From: Planctomycetota bacterium
GTDB taxonomy: Bacteria; Planctomycetota; Planctomycetia; Planctomycetales; Planctomycetaceae
DNA length: 64,000 bases
Reading direction: 5' to 3'
Assembly (NCBI GenBank): GCA_003388505.1
Contig: QQVO01000006.1
Coordinates: 62,001-126,000 of the forward strand
Below the pieces are notes generated by a model that was given only the letters and a program-made list of their open reading frames with translations, ran no database searches and was not told the DNA's origin. Shown here piece after piece: positions 43,416-52,933 of the stretch (position 1 is the first letter of the stretch; every line of letters begins with the position of its first letter). Position numbers and translations under genes: made by a program.

Positions 43416-46002
43416 TCGATTTGCTTTGCGTTACGCATTGGCGATGACCGTGCTGCTGCTCGGCTGGCGTCCCGTGCGCGGCGATGTCGACTTCGAGAAA
43501 GACGTCGCTCCCGTCCTCCAGGAACATTGTCTTTCCTGTCACGGACCGGAGCGTGCGGAAGGCTCCCTCCGGCTCGACAGCGAAGCGCATGTGCTGAAGG
43601 GGGGAGATTCCGGAGTGATTGTGACTCCAGCCGCGAGCGCGGAGAGCGAACTGATTCGCAGGCTGAAAACCGACGACGCTTCCGAACGCATGCCGCTTGA
43701 CCGGCCGGCACTCGATGAGCAGGCCATTGCGGCGCTCGAAAGCTGGATCGACGCCGGCGCGAACTGGCCTGAGCGTTTTGTGATTCAATCACCCGACGCC
43801 ATCCGCCTCGCCCGGGCGGCGACGCACTGGTCGTTTCAGCCGATCGAGAGGCCGACCGTTCCCGATGCATCAGACGGTCATGCCTTGAGCGGCATCGACC
43901 GGTTCATTCGAGATCGACTCCGGCAGGCAGGCATCACGCCGTCTCCCGAGGCGGACCGGGAGACTCTCATCCGCCGTGTCACGCTCGATCTGATCGGCCT
44001 GCCCCCCACACCCGAGGAGGTCGATGCGTTCCTCGCCGACGATCACCCCGACGCCTACGAGCGGCTTGTTGACCGGTTGCTGGCCTCCCCTCACTACGGC
44101 GAACGCTGGGCGCGGCCGTGGCTCGACCTGTGCCACTACGCAGACACCGACGGTTATCTCACCGATCAACAACGCCCCGTCGCCTGGCGCTACCGGCAGT
44201 GGCTCGTCGATGCCCTCAACGCGAACATGCCGTTCGACCGGTTCACCATCGAGCAACTGGCAGGAGACCTGCTTCCCGATGCCACGATGAACCAGCGGAT
44301 CGCAACCGGCTTCCTGCGGCAGACGCTCAGCAACCGCGAAGGAGGCGCGGACCTCGAAGAGTTCCGGGTCAAACAGATCCTCGACCGGTCGCAGATGGTC
44401 GGCACGATCTGGCTGGGGCTCACGGTCGGCTGCGCGCAGTGTCACGACCACAAGTACGACCCGCTCTCACAGCAGGAGTTCTACGAATTCTACGCCTGTC
44501 TCAATAACGCGGACGAAATCAACGTCGATGCACCGCTTCCCGAGGAAGCGGACGCCTACTTCGCCAGCCGGGAGGAGTACAACGCGCGTCGGCAGGAGTT
44601 GATCGCGCCGCTCGCGACGGAACTCGAAGAACTGCAGCGGCGGTGGGAAGAGAAGCTGCTCTATGCCTGGAAGCATCCCGGCGAAGACCACGTCTGGGAC
44701 CGGCAGTGGGAATTGCTCGGCCTCGTGTGGGGCGGCAATCTGGGAGAAGGGCAGCTCGAAGGCATTGAAATCGTCAAGCTCGATTGGGAGGAACGAACGC
44801 CGCGGCAGAAAGACGACCTGCTCGACTACTTCCTCCAGAGCGGATCGGTCATCGACGCCGACCGCTTCGCGGAATTGAAGCTAGGCGCGCTCAAAGCGGA
44901 ACTCGATGCGCTGCGGCAACAATACCCGCGGGCGACGCGGGCTCCGATGATGCAGGCCGCGCTGACACCACGCCAGACGTATATTTTCGGGCGCGGCGAC
45001 TTCCGCGACCGGGGAGACGACGTCGACCCCGATTTGCCCGACTGGCTGCCGGACTGGGAAGACACGAATGACCCGTCGCGGCTTCGATTGGCGAATTGGC
45101 TTATTTCCCGCGAGAACCCGCTCACGGCCCGCGTCACCGTCAACCGCATGTGGCAGGCATTCTTCGGTCAGGGACTCGTCACCACGCCCGAAGACTTCGG
45201 CGCCCGCGGCGCGAAACCCTCCCATCCGGACCTGCTCGACTGGCTGGCCGTTGAGTTCATCGACTCCGGCTGGGATGTCAAAGAAATGCACAGGCGGATC
45301 GTGACGTCGGCGACTTATCGCCAGTCGTCCGCAGCACGCCAAGACGTAAAGGCCCGCGATCCGCAGAACGTTCTGCTGGCCCGGCAGTCGTCTCTGCGAG
45401 TGCCGGCGGAGGTCGTGCGGGATCAGGCGCTGGCGGCCAGCGGCCTGCTGTCACGAACAATCGGCGGCCCCAGCGTGAAACCTCCGCAGCCCGAGCGGGT
45501 GACGATGGAGGCGTTCGGTTACAACGACTGGCAAGTCAGCCCCGCGCCGGATCGCTACCGGCGCAGCGTTTATACGTTCGTCATCCGCACAGCGCCGTTC
45601 GCGCAAGGGATCATCTTCGACGCGCCGAATCCCAACGAGATCTGCACCCGCCGCGTGCGGTCCAACACACCGCTGCAGGCGCTGACCTTGTTGAACGACC
45701 CGATGTTCTTCGAGATGGCCTGCGCGATGGCCGGCCGCGTCCTGACGGAACGCAACGAAGACGACGCGAGGATTGCTTACGCGTTCCGGCTGGCCGTCGC
45801 CCGCCATCCCGCACCGGCCGAAGCGGAGCGATTGCAGCGTTTTCTGGAGGAACAGCGGAAGGCATTCGAGTCTCAACCCACACTGGCGGACGAGTGGCCG
45901 ACAGACGCCGTCCCGGCGAATGTCTCGTCGCAGGAGTTCGCCGCGTGGTGCAACCTGTGCAGCGCACTGCTCAATCTGCACGAATTCGTGACGCGCGACT
46001 GA
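43408..46002 (+). CDS. PSCyt protein: cytochrome c-like, DUF1549 and DUF1553 domains
   Basis: 864 residues. The leader (ALAMTVLLLGWRPVRGD) is followed by the haem motif CLSCH (41-45) and a SERMPLDRP motif. Then DUF1549 (IDRFIRDRLRQAGITPSPEA, NANMPFDRFTIEQLAGDLLP) and a second CxxCH in VGCAQCHDHKYDPL. DUF1553 follows (ENPLTARVTVNRMWQAFFGQ, FGARGAKPSHPDLLDWLA) with the usual ending LLNLHEFVTRD. It lacks the 150-residue insert of the protein at 2601-5963. The start at 43408 (MSDRF) is chosen; 43396 is possible. It is followed 201 bp later by a DUF1501 gene, the standard planctomycete pair. Confidence 0.93.
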   Translation: MSDRFALRYALAMTVLLLGWRPVRGDVDFEKDVAPVLQEHCLSCHGPERAEGSLRLDSEAHVLKGGDSGVIVTPAASAESELIRRLKTDDASERMPLDRPALDEQAIAALESWIDAGANWPERFVIQSPDAIRLARAATHWSFQPIERPTVPDASDGHALSGIDRFIRDRLRQAGITPSPEADRETLIRRVTLDLIGLPPTPEEVDAFLADDHPDAYERLVDRLLASPHYGERWARPWLDLCHYADTDGYLTDQQRPVAWRYRQWLVDALNANMPFDRFTIEQLAGDLLPDATMNQRIATGFLRQTLSNREGGADLEEFRVKQILDRSQMVGTIWLGLTVGCAQCHDHKYDPLSQQEFYEFYACLNNADEINVDAPLPEEADAYFASREEYNARRQELIAPLATELEELQRRWEEKLLYAWKHPGEDHVWDRQWELLGLVWGGNLGEGQLEGIEIVKLDWEERTPRQKDDLLDYFLQSGSVIDADRFAELKLGALKAELDALRQQYPRATRAPMMQAALTPRQTYIFGRGDFRDRGDDVDPDLPDWLPDWEDTNDPSRLRLANWLISRENPLTARVTVNRMWQAFFGQGLVTTPEDFGARGAKPSHPDLLDWLAVEFIDSGWDVKEMHRRIVTSATYRQSSAARQDVKARDPQNVLLARQSSLRVPAEVVRDQALAASGLLSRTIGGPSVKPPQPERVTMEAFGYNDWQVSPAPDRYRRSVYTFVIRTAPFAQGIIFDAPNPNEICTRRVRSNTPLQALTLLNDPMFFEMACAMAGRVLTERNEDDARIAYAFRLAVARHPAPAEAERLQRFLEEQRKAFESQPTLADEWPTDAVPANVSSQEFAAWCNLCSALLNLHEFVTRD

Positions 46003-46049
46003 TGCGAGAATCGGAGACACAGAAGGGAATGAAGAGAAGTAAGTCAAGC

Positions 46050-46096
46050 AGGCCGGATCAAGGAGCGCAGCGACGCCGCTCCGCCTGGTCCGGCCT
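46050..46096. repeat. Hairpin between PSCyt and DUF1501 genes
   Basis: AGGCCGGATC (46050-46059) and GGTCCGGCCT (46087-46096), with an inner GGAGCG/CGCTCC, form a 47-base imperfect hairpin. It lies inside the likely operon and could terminate or stabilise the upstream transcript and change the ratio of the two proteins. Confidence 0.55.
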
Positions 46097-46203
46097 AAGC
46101 GGGGCGACTGCTGGGACTGACACAGAAGGGAACGAAGGCAAGGAAGAGGATGGAGAAGGTTGTCCGGGGATCAGTGTGTCAGGTGGAATTGTGAGGTGGG
46201 AAG

Positions 46204-47646
46204 ATGATTGAGCAGAGTTTTTCGCAGTGGAGGCGTCGGCATTTTCTGCGGGACACGGCTTGCGGACTGGGAGGGATCGCGCTGGCGGACCTCTTGGCCC
46301 GCGATCTTCCGGCCGGTGTCGAAGACAACTCGTCGCGGCCGCTGGCGCCAAAGCCGCCGCACCACGCGCCGACGGCGAAGAACGTCATCTTTCTGTTCAT
46401 GGCGGGAGCGCCCAGCCAGTTGGATCTCTTCGATCCGAAACCGGCCCTGGTGAAACACCACGGCGAGCCCGTGCCGGAGTCGTATCTCAGCGGCCTTAAG
46501 GATTCCCTCATCAAGGGGAGCGCGCGACTGTTCGGATCGCCGCGGACGTTCAACAAGCACGGCGAATGCGGGATGGACTTCTCCGATTTCCTGCCCAACC
46601 TCGCCACCTGTGCGGACGACCTCTGCATGATCCGCTCCGTGCATACCGACATCAGCAACCATCACCCGGCGCAGCTCATGATGAACTGCGGCGTCCCCCG
46701 CTTCGGCCTGCCGAGCATGGGCTCCTGGGCGACCTATGGACTCGGAAGCGAATCAGACGATCTCCCCGGCTTCGTCGTGATGCTCTCGCAGAACGGCGAC
46801 GGCGACATCGGCGGGGCGGCGCTGTGGGACAGCGCATTCCTTCCCTCCACGCATCGCGGCGTCACGTTCCGCAGTCACGGTGATCCGATTCTGCACCTCT
46901 CCAGCCCGCCGGGCGTCACCTCGCAGTTGCAACGCGACAAACTCGATCTGCTCGGAGACCTGAACCGGATGCGTTTCGAGCAGCACAACGATCCGGAGAT
47001 CGCCTCCCGCATCGCCGCCTACGAACTCGCTTTCCGCATGCAGACGACCGGACCGGAGTTGATCGACTTCTCGGACGAAACACAGCAGACCCTCGACGCC
47101 TACGGCGTCGGCGACGAACTGAAAAACGCCTTCGGCAGCAACTGCCTGCTGGCCCGCCGGATGGTCGAGCGCGGCGTGCGGTTCGTCCAGTTGTATCACT
47201 TCACCTGGGACGACCACTCCGATCTCAACAACAAGCTGGCCGACAACTGCCGGCGGACCGAACAGGGCGTCGCGGCCCTCATCAAGGATCTCCGCCAGAG
47301 AGGACTCCTGGATGACACGCTCATCGTATGGGGCGGCGAATTCGGACGCACGCCGATGAACGAAGTCCGCCGCGGCATCAACCCCGGCAAGGAAGGCCGC
47401 GACCATCACCCGTTCGCCTTCACGATGCTCATGGCCGGCGGCGGCGTGAAGTCCGGATACATCCACGGCCGGACAGACGAACTCGGTTACCACGCCGCCG
47501 AGGATCCGGTGCACGTGCACGACATGCAGGCGACGATTCTGCACTGCCTGGGGATCGACCATACCCGGCTGACCTACCGACATCAGGGGCGCGACTTCCG
47601 GCTGACGGACGTCGCCGGGCGGGTGATTGAGCCGATTCTGGCGTGA
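46204..47646 (+). CDS. DUF1501 family protein
   Basis: 480 residues. The N-terminus WRRRHFLRDTACGLGGIALA has a twin-arginine motif. Body landmarks are FLFMAGAPSQLDLFDPKPAL, MIRSVHTDISNHHPAQLMMN, MGSWATYGLGS, LIVWGGEFGRTPMNEVRRG, GREGRDHHPFAFTM-type metal site (KEGRDHHPFAF) and MAGGGVKSGYIHGRTDE. It is the large planctomycete form, found directly downstream of a PSCyt gene as here. Both are presumably exported and act on the same unknown substrate. Confidence 0.94.
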   Translation: MIEQSFSQWRRRHFLRDTACGLGGIALADLLARDLPAGVEDNSSRPLAPKPPHHAPTAKNVIFLFMAGAPSQLDLFDPKPALVKHHGEPVPESYLSGLKDSLIKGSARLFGSPRTFNKHGECGMDFSDFLPNLATCADDLCMIRSVHTDISNHHPAQLMMNCGVPRFGLPSMGSWATYGLGSESDDLPGFVVMLSQNGDGDIGGAALWDSAFLPSTHRGVTFRSHGDPILHLSSPPGVTSQLQRDKLDLLGDLNRMRFEQHNDPEIASRIAAYELAFRMQTTGPELIDFSDETQQTLDAYGVGDELKNAFGSNCLLARRMVERGVRFVQLYHFTWDDHSDLNNKLADNCRRTEQGVAALIKDLRQRGLLDDTLIVWGGEFGRTPMNEVRRGINPGKEGRDHHPFAFTMLMAGGGVKSGYIHGRTDELGYHAAEDPVHVHDMQATILHCLGIDHTRLTYRHQGRDFRLTDVAGRVIEPILA

Positions 47647-47742
47647 TGTGTTCTCACGTGATTTAAGGGCTGTCCACGGGGATTCAACCTTGCACTTTTC
47701 GAAGGTCGGTGCGCACGATTTCCAACTGACCGGGGCCCGTGC

Positions 47743-48240
47743 ATGATCGTCAGTGGATTCTACCGATTGCTGCTAAGGATAGCGGCCGTCGCACTGGTCG
47801 TTGTTCTGATTCCTGTCGTAATTGTCGTATTCATCGTCTCGATCCCTTGGATTCTGGTTTCCTCGTTCTACGAGACTCTGGACTTCCGCCGCTTTCGGCG
47901 TCGTCACGCCGGTCGCAATTATCTCGTCTGGTCGTCTCGACATGGTTGGCGGAACTTCATCGTGAATAATGTGATTCCCGCACTCCCGCGCGGAACTCAA
48001 GCCTTCCGGTTGTGCAGTATTCGCGACACTGCGGAAGAGGAACGTGCGCTGCGGACGTATCTCTACTCGCGCAACCATTCGCGTCCATATCTCGCCTGCG
48101 TGCGAGCTGATAAGATCACGTTCGTTCCGCTCCACTACGCGTTGTTGCCGCATCGATCCCGTGCGGCGCGCGACGAAAACGTGCAGCGGATCACCGCGAA
48201 AGTCGTCCACCACGCGATTCAAGCGGGACAGTTCGGGTGA
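47743..48240 (+). CDS. Small membrane protein of unknown function
   Basis: 165 residues. One long hydrophobic segment (VALVVVLIPVVIVVFIVSIP) near residues 15-40 anchors it. The rest is basic and soluble, with repeated Arg-rich stretches (YETLDFRRFRRRHAGRNYLV), and is likely cytosolic. I do not recognise the family. Confidence 0.6.
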   Translation: MIVSGFYRLLLRIAAVALVVVLIPVVIVVFIVSIPWILVSSFYETLDFRRFRRRHAGRNYLVWSSRHGWRNFIVNNVIPALPRGTQAFRLCSIRDTAEEERALRTYLYSRNHSRPYLACVRADKITFVPLHYALLPHRSRAARDENVQRITAKVVHHAIQAGQFG

Positions 48241-48296
48241 CTTCCACCTGACGAAGTCCACACGCGAACCCCAACGGAGTTCCACAACCAATGTAG

Positions 48297-48317
48297 GCGA
48301 CTCGCTCCGCGAGTCGC
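48297..48317. repeat. GTAG hairpin (REP-like)
   Basis: GTAG at 48293-48296 is followed directly by GCGACTCG-ctccg-CGAGTCGC. The layout matches REP sequences of RAYT systems. It lies 56 bp past the membrane-protein stop codon. Confidence 0.65.
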
Positions 48318-48368
48318 GTGTGCGTTCGGTCGTTCAGCGATCGCGGCTGCCAAGGAACTCAGCATCGC

Positions 48369-48441
48369 GGGAGGGCGAGGCTCTGCCGAGCCGCAATTGC
48401 GAGACGACGTCGAATCGGCTCAGCAGGAGCTTCGCCCTCCC
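48369..48441. repeat. Long inverted repeat, GGGAGGGCGA family
   Basis: GGGAGGGCGA (48369-48378) and TCGCCCTCCC (48432-48441) enclose two inner pairs: GGCTC-tgcc-GAGCC and GGCTCAGCAGGAGC. Read on the minus strand the right half encodes the peptide REGEAPAEP, which I recall as a frequent spurious word in planctomycete protein predictions. A half copy occurs at 52745-52771. It sits in the 250-bp gap before the MoxR gene. Confidence 0.65.
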
Positions 48442-48490
48442 TGCGTGTGTTGTCAGCTATTTCATCCTCAATCCCTGTCAGCGACCCGTC

Positions 48491-49507
<1,017 letters not shown>

Positions 49508-49511
49508 GTCT

Positions 49512-50366
49512 GTGACTTCATCGACGACCAAGCAGCGGTTGCCGGTCTGGGTTCGGCGGATCGGCGTGTGCCTCGCGCTGGTGATGATCTTGGTCATCAT
49601 CGTGAATTGGATACGCCCACCAGATCTGACTTCGGCCGTCAACCAGGCCGGGGGAGCGATTTCATGGCAAGAGAGAGCATCGTTCACGCAACGACTGGGC
49701 AACTGGGTGTTTGGTGAAGTGACAGGTGGAATCGGCGTCAACCTGAACGACACCAAGGTCGACGATGAGTGGCTCAGGCGATACAAGCGAAGTCTGCGAG
49801 CCCAATACGGCGAGGTCGAACTTGCACTTGGCGGAACGAATGTCACCGACGAAGGCCTGTCTCATCTGCGGGACGTCGAGAATCTCACGTTCTTGTGGCT
49901 GTCGAACACTGAAATCACCGGTCGGGGACTCGATTATCTCGTGCGTTTGCCGCGTCTGAATGGAGTCGTAATCCACGGGACGCGCATCACTGACGATGAC
50001 CTGAAGAAGATCGCGGCGTTTCCCAGTCTGGAATTGGTCGGACTGGACTCGAGCCAGTTCACTCAGACAGGTGCGGATCATCTTCGCGCGTGCGGCCAGC
50101 TTGACCGGCTGACGATCAGAAATGCCGATGAGGAATCAGTCGCCCGCCTGCAAGGATTCACGCAGCTTTCATTTCTTTATCTCGACGGAGAGGAGGTAAC
50201 CGACCGCAGCGTCCCCGTCCTTTCACAGCTCACCGGACTACAAGGCCTCACTCTTCTTGATTCTCAACTCTCGAAAGAAGGCCTGGATTCTCTGCAGAAG
50301 TCACTGCCTGGATGTCTGATTTCCCCGCTCACTTCAGAAGAGCTTCAGGCGACTGCGTCCCCATAG
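49512..50366 (+). CDS. Membrane-anchored leucine-rich-repeat protein
   Basis: 284 residues from a GTG 4 bases past the MoxR stop codon, with GGTGG seven bases before it; the frame also runs back into MoxR, with a GTG at 49500. One N-terminal membrane helix (VCLALVMILVIIVNWI) is followed by at least five LRR units (LGGTNVTDEGLSHLRDVENL, LSNTEITGRGLDYLVRLPRL, IHGTRITDDDLKKIAAFPSL, LDGEEVTDRSVPVLSQL). It is anchored in the membrane with the LRR solenoid outside. It is unusual between MoxR and DUF58. Confidence 0.78.
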   Translation: MTSSTTKQRLPVWVRRIGVCLALVMILVIIVNWIRPPDLTSAVNQAGGAISWQERASFTQRLGNWVFGEVTGGIGVNLNDTKVDDEWLRRYKRSLRAQYGEVELALGGTNVTDEGLSHLRDVENLTFLWLSNTEITGRGLDYLVRLPRLNGVVIHGTRITDDDLKKIAAFPSLELVGLDSSQFTQTGADHLRACGQLDRLTIRNADEESVARLQGFTQLSFLYLDGEEVTDRSVPVLSQLTGLQGLTLLDSQLSKEGLDSLQKSLPGCLISPLTSEELQATASP

Positions 50367-50410
50367 GGAGGTCTTTCCCCCCGCCATCATTCATCGACAA
50401 ACCTCACGAT

Positions 50411-51367
50411 ATGGCAGCGAAGTCTCCTTCAACCGCCCCCACCGCTTCCTACATCGACCCCGCAGCACTGATGCAGGTCCGCTCGCTGGAGTTGCGGGCC
50501 AAGGCGGTCGTCGAGGGGTTCTTTACCGGACTCCACCGCTCCCCCTATCACGGGTTCTCCGTCGAGTTCACCGAATACCGCCAGTACGTCCCCGGGGACG
50601 ACCCCCGTTATCTCGACTGGCGGCTGTATGCCCGGAGCGATCGGTATTACGTCAAGCGGTTTGAGGATGAGACCAATCTCCGTTGTCACCTGCTGCTCGA
50701 CACCAGCCGGTCGATGAGTTTTGGTTCGCTCGCCTACACCAAGGCGGACTACGCGAGAACGCTCGCCGCCACGCTTGGCTATTTTCTGTATTCGCAGCGC
50801 GATGCCGTGGGACTGGTCCGCTTCGACGAGCGGATCGACGACTTTATTCCGGCCCGCTATCGCGTCGGTCAACTGCGGCGCATGATGCACGCGCTCGAAA
50901 AGCCGGCCGAAGGCCGGGCCACCAACCTCGCCGTCCCGCTGGACCAGATCGCCGAGCGCGTCCACAAGCGCGGATTGCTGGTGTTGATTTCCGATCTGCT
51001 CGCCCCCCTTGACGAACTGGAGACAAAGCTCAGCTACTTCCGGGCTCGCGGCCACGAAGTGGTCATCTTCCAGACACTCGACCCGGCCGAACTGTCGCTC
51101 GACTTCGACGAACCGGCCTTGTTCGAGGACATCGAATCAGGCCGGGAAGTCTACGTCGACCCGGAACTGGCGCGGGAGTCGTATCAGCAGAAGCTTGAGC
51201 GGCATCTCGATCAGGTCAGCGAAATCTGCGCCAAACTCGGCATCGACGCCTGGCGGGTGATGACCGACGTGCCGCTGGAGGTGCACCTCGGGGAGTTCCT
51301 GCGCAGCCGGCAGCGGACGATTTCGCGGGCGGCGACCCGCCGGACGGGGGCAACACAGAGACACTGA
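50411..51367 (+). CDS. DUF58 domain protein
   Basis: 318 residues. The family signature is the segment SVEFTEYRQYVPGDDPRYLDW, then ARSDRYYVKRFEDETNL. A von Willebrand A-type core follows with a MIDAS-like LLLDTSRSMSFG. It works with MoxR in an unknown assembly or quality-control process. It has no membrane segment. The final 30 residues are basic and Arg/Thr-rich. The open frame extends 33 codons upstream into the LRR gene, but the chosen ATG fits the family's start. Confidence 0.92.
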   Translation: MAAKSPSTAPTASYIDPAALMQVRSLELRAKAVVEGFFTGLHRSPYHGFSVEFTEYRQYVPGDDPRYLDWRLYARSDRYYVKRFEDETNLRCHLLLDTSRSMSFGSLAYTKADYARTLAATLGYFLYSQRDAVGLVRFDERIDDFIPARYRVGQLRRMMHALEKPAEGRATNLAVPLDQIAERVHKRGLLVLISDLLAPLDELETKLSYFRARGHEVVIFQTLDPAELSLDFDEPALFEDIESGREVYVDPELARESYQQKLERHLDQVSEICAKLGIDAWRVMTDVPLEVHLGEFLRSRQRTISRAATRRTGATQRH

Positions 51368-51385
51368 GGCGGCAGTCAATTGGAG

Positions 51386-51956
51386 ACCACCAAGGCACGA
51401 AGGATCCAGCCCGAGCGTCGCCCGCAACCCCACAACGTAGCGCACGCAGCTTTGCGTGCGTCCCGCTGATTGCAGAGGCGGTTGACGCACGCTGGCAGCG
51501 TGCGCTACGGACGAACGCGACAATTTGCGCAGGACGACAAACTTTCGCTGGTGAGTAGCACGAAGTCACACTGCGTGAGCATGCTGTCGCCGCGTTCGCG
51601 GCTCGCCGTTGGTGATGGCTTGCGGTCAGCGGGCTGGCGCCCGCTGCTACATGCTTGCGCGGCTTCGCCGCTGGCTCTGGTTTCGCCACTCCGTGATATA
51701 CAGAGGGTGTCTGCGACGAGTTCCCCTCTTTCCCAAACTTCTGTTTGAGAACGCGCCCCTCGACTCACCGTCTCTGTGCCCAAACGGAAGTTTGGGCACA
51801 AGGAGATTCTTCGTGCTACGAACGGTGGGAATTTTCGCGTGGTGCGCAAATGTCGCGTGCAACAAGTTCCGCGTCACGGACATCCGACTCGGCGGAGCGA
51901 GTCGGCTACATTGGTTGCGGACGGAGGCCGCGCTGGATCCTTCGTGCCTTTGTGGT
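51386..51956. repeat. Composite element of 571 bp with terminal inverted repeats (modules C, A, B)
   Basis: The left end ACCACCAAGGCACGAAGGA and the reverse complement of the right end, ACCACAAAGGCACGAAGGA, agree in 18 of 19 bases. Similarity continues inward through TCCAGC and CGCAACC to GTAG, giving about 45 bp of imperfect terminal repeat. Inside are module C (51386-51565, two GTAG hairpins), module A (about 51590-51690), a pair of CCCAAAC hairpins (51733-51797) and module B (hairpin 51884-51905 with CTAC). No transposase is encoded. Confidence 0.75.
51733..51797. repeat. CCCAAAC/GTTTGGG hairpin pair
   Basis: A perfect 10-bp palindrome GTGCCCAAAC-ggaa-GTTTGGGCAC (about 51776-51799) is preceded by a related hairpin CCAAACttctGTTTGAG. 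A similar hairpin, GTTCGCAAAC-ttcc-GTTTGAGAAC, lies at 52779-52802. Confidence 0.6.
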
Positions 51957-52053
51957 TTCACCAGGTCCGGCGTGTTCATCTCGACGTGTTTTCGAGAGAC
52001 CGGTAGGATGCGGTCTGCGAATTCGGTCACGACGGCAGGGACGCGCCGCGGTC

Positions 52054-52731
52054 ATGGAAACGACGCTGCATCGACAGTTGAAGGAGCGCTACGCCGCCGA
52101 GGAAGAACGGCGGGAGGTGACTGTTGACGGATTCCGGATCGACGCCGTGGTCGATGACCGGCTGGTCGAAGTCCAGTCGGCTTCACTCTCGGCGATCCGA
52201 GACAAAATCCGGGATCTGGTGCAGCGACACGACGTGCTGGTCGTGAAGCCGCTGGCCGCGCGCAAGCTGCTGGTGAAGTACAAGCGCCGCGGCGGGAAGG
52301 TCGCTTCGCGACGGTACAGCCCCAAGTCCGAGTCGGTTTACGACCTGTTCCTGGAACTGGTGCATTTCGTCCCGCTGTTTCCCCACCCCCGCCTCACGCT
52401 GCAGGTTCTGCTGACCGAACAGGAGGAACACCGCGTTCCGCGCAGACGCCGGCGATGGAACGGTCCTGACTTTCGCGTTCAGGACCGCGCGTTGCTCGAT
52501 GTGGTCGAGGAGTTCGAATTCCGCACCGCGGCCGACCTCTGCGAACTCCTTCCGCCCGGCCTCCCCGCAGAGTTCACGACCGCGGACGTCGCCAGGCAGA
52601 CCAAAATCCCCCGCTGGCTCGCCCAGAAAATGGCATACTGCCTCCGCAAGACCGGCGCCGCCGAAGTCGTCGGCAAGCAGGGCAACTCGATTGTCTATGC
52701 GCTCAGCCAGCGCCGCGCAGACGCCGCGTGA
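52054..52731 (+). CDS. Conserved nuclease-like/winged-helix protein of unknown function
   Basis: 225 residues. The N-terminal part (GFRIDAVVDDRLVEVQSASL, then RHDVLVVKPLAARKLLVKY) has the order Asp30...Glu39-Val-Gln41...Lys66, like PD-(D/E)XK nucleases of the E-x-Q type. A family-specific middle follows (VHFVPLFPHPRLTLQVLLTE). The C-terminal 85 residues (FEFRTAADLCELLPPGLPAE, TTADVARQTKIPRWLAQKMA YCLRKTG) look like a winged helix. I recall close relatives of this length in other bacteria, but not a function. Repeat elements lie on both sides (51386-51956 and 52745-52927). Confidence 0.78.
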   Translation: METTLHRQLKERYAAEEERREVTVDGFRIDAVVDDRLVEVQSASLSAIRDKIRDLVQRHDVLVVKPLAARKLLVKYKRRGGKVASRRYSPKSESVYDLFLELVHFVPLFPHPRLTLQVLLTEQEEHRVPRRRRRWNGPDFRVQDRALLDVVEEFEFRTAADLCELLPPGLPAEFTTADVARQTKIPRWLAQKMAYCLRKTGAAEVVGKQGNSIVYALSQRRADAA

Positions 52732-52778
52732 GGATCGGCGACAAGGGAGGGCGAGACTCCCGCCGAGCGAGACATCCT

Positions 52779-52802
52779 CGTTCGCAAACTTCCGTTTGAG
52801 AA
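52779..52802. repeat. Short hairpin (GCAAAC/GTTTGAG family)
   Basis: GTTCGCAAAC-ttcc-GTTTGAGAAC, related to the palindromes at 51733-51797, lies between a half copy of the GGGAGGGCGA repeat (52745-52771) and the MITE-like element. Confidence 0.5.
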
Positions 52803-52807
52803 CGACT

Positions 52808-52927
52808 GGCTCATCCAGGCTGAATTGACGGGTGCCACTGGCTCCGCCAGTGCGAACCAAAAAAAACGTCTACTCCGCGATGCACTGGCAAAGCCAGTGG
52901 CACCCAACGCGTCAATTCAGGATCGAA
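52808..52927. repeat. MITE-like element, copy 2
   Basis: About 120 bp, the better-preserved copy. The ends are TGAATTGACGGGTGCCACTGGC-type and its inverted counterpart GCCAGTGGCACCC-aacg-CGTCAATTCA, that is, two nested inverted pairs of 10 and 12 bp with a small interruption. The element ends a few bases before the MlaD stop codon (52934). Copy 1 is at 38710-38830. Confidence 0.78.
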
Positions 52928-52933
52928 CAACCA

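Larger units (their letters stand above)
51368..52053. other. Intergenic region filled by a composite repeat, 686 bp
   Basis: Nearly all of it (51386-51956) is a repeat unit with inverted ends. No gene is seen. The last 100 bp precede the nuclease-like gene and should hold its promoter. Confidence 0.6.

Noticed and set aside
51386-51956. CRISPR array or tandem repeat suspected from the many repeated words
   Set aside because: The repeats are palindromic modules at irregular spacing, not direct repeats with regular spacers.
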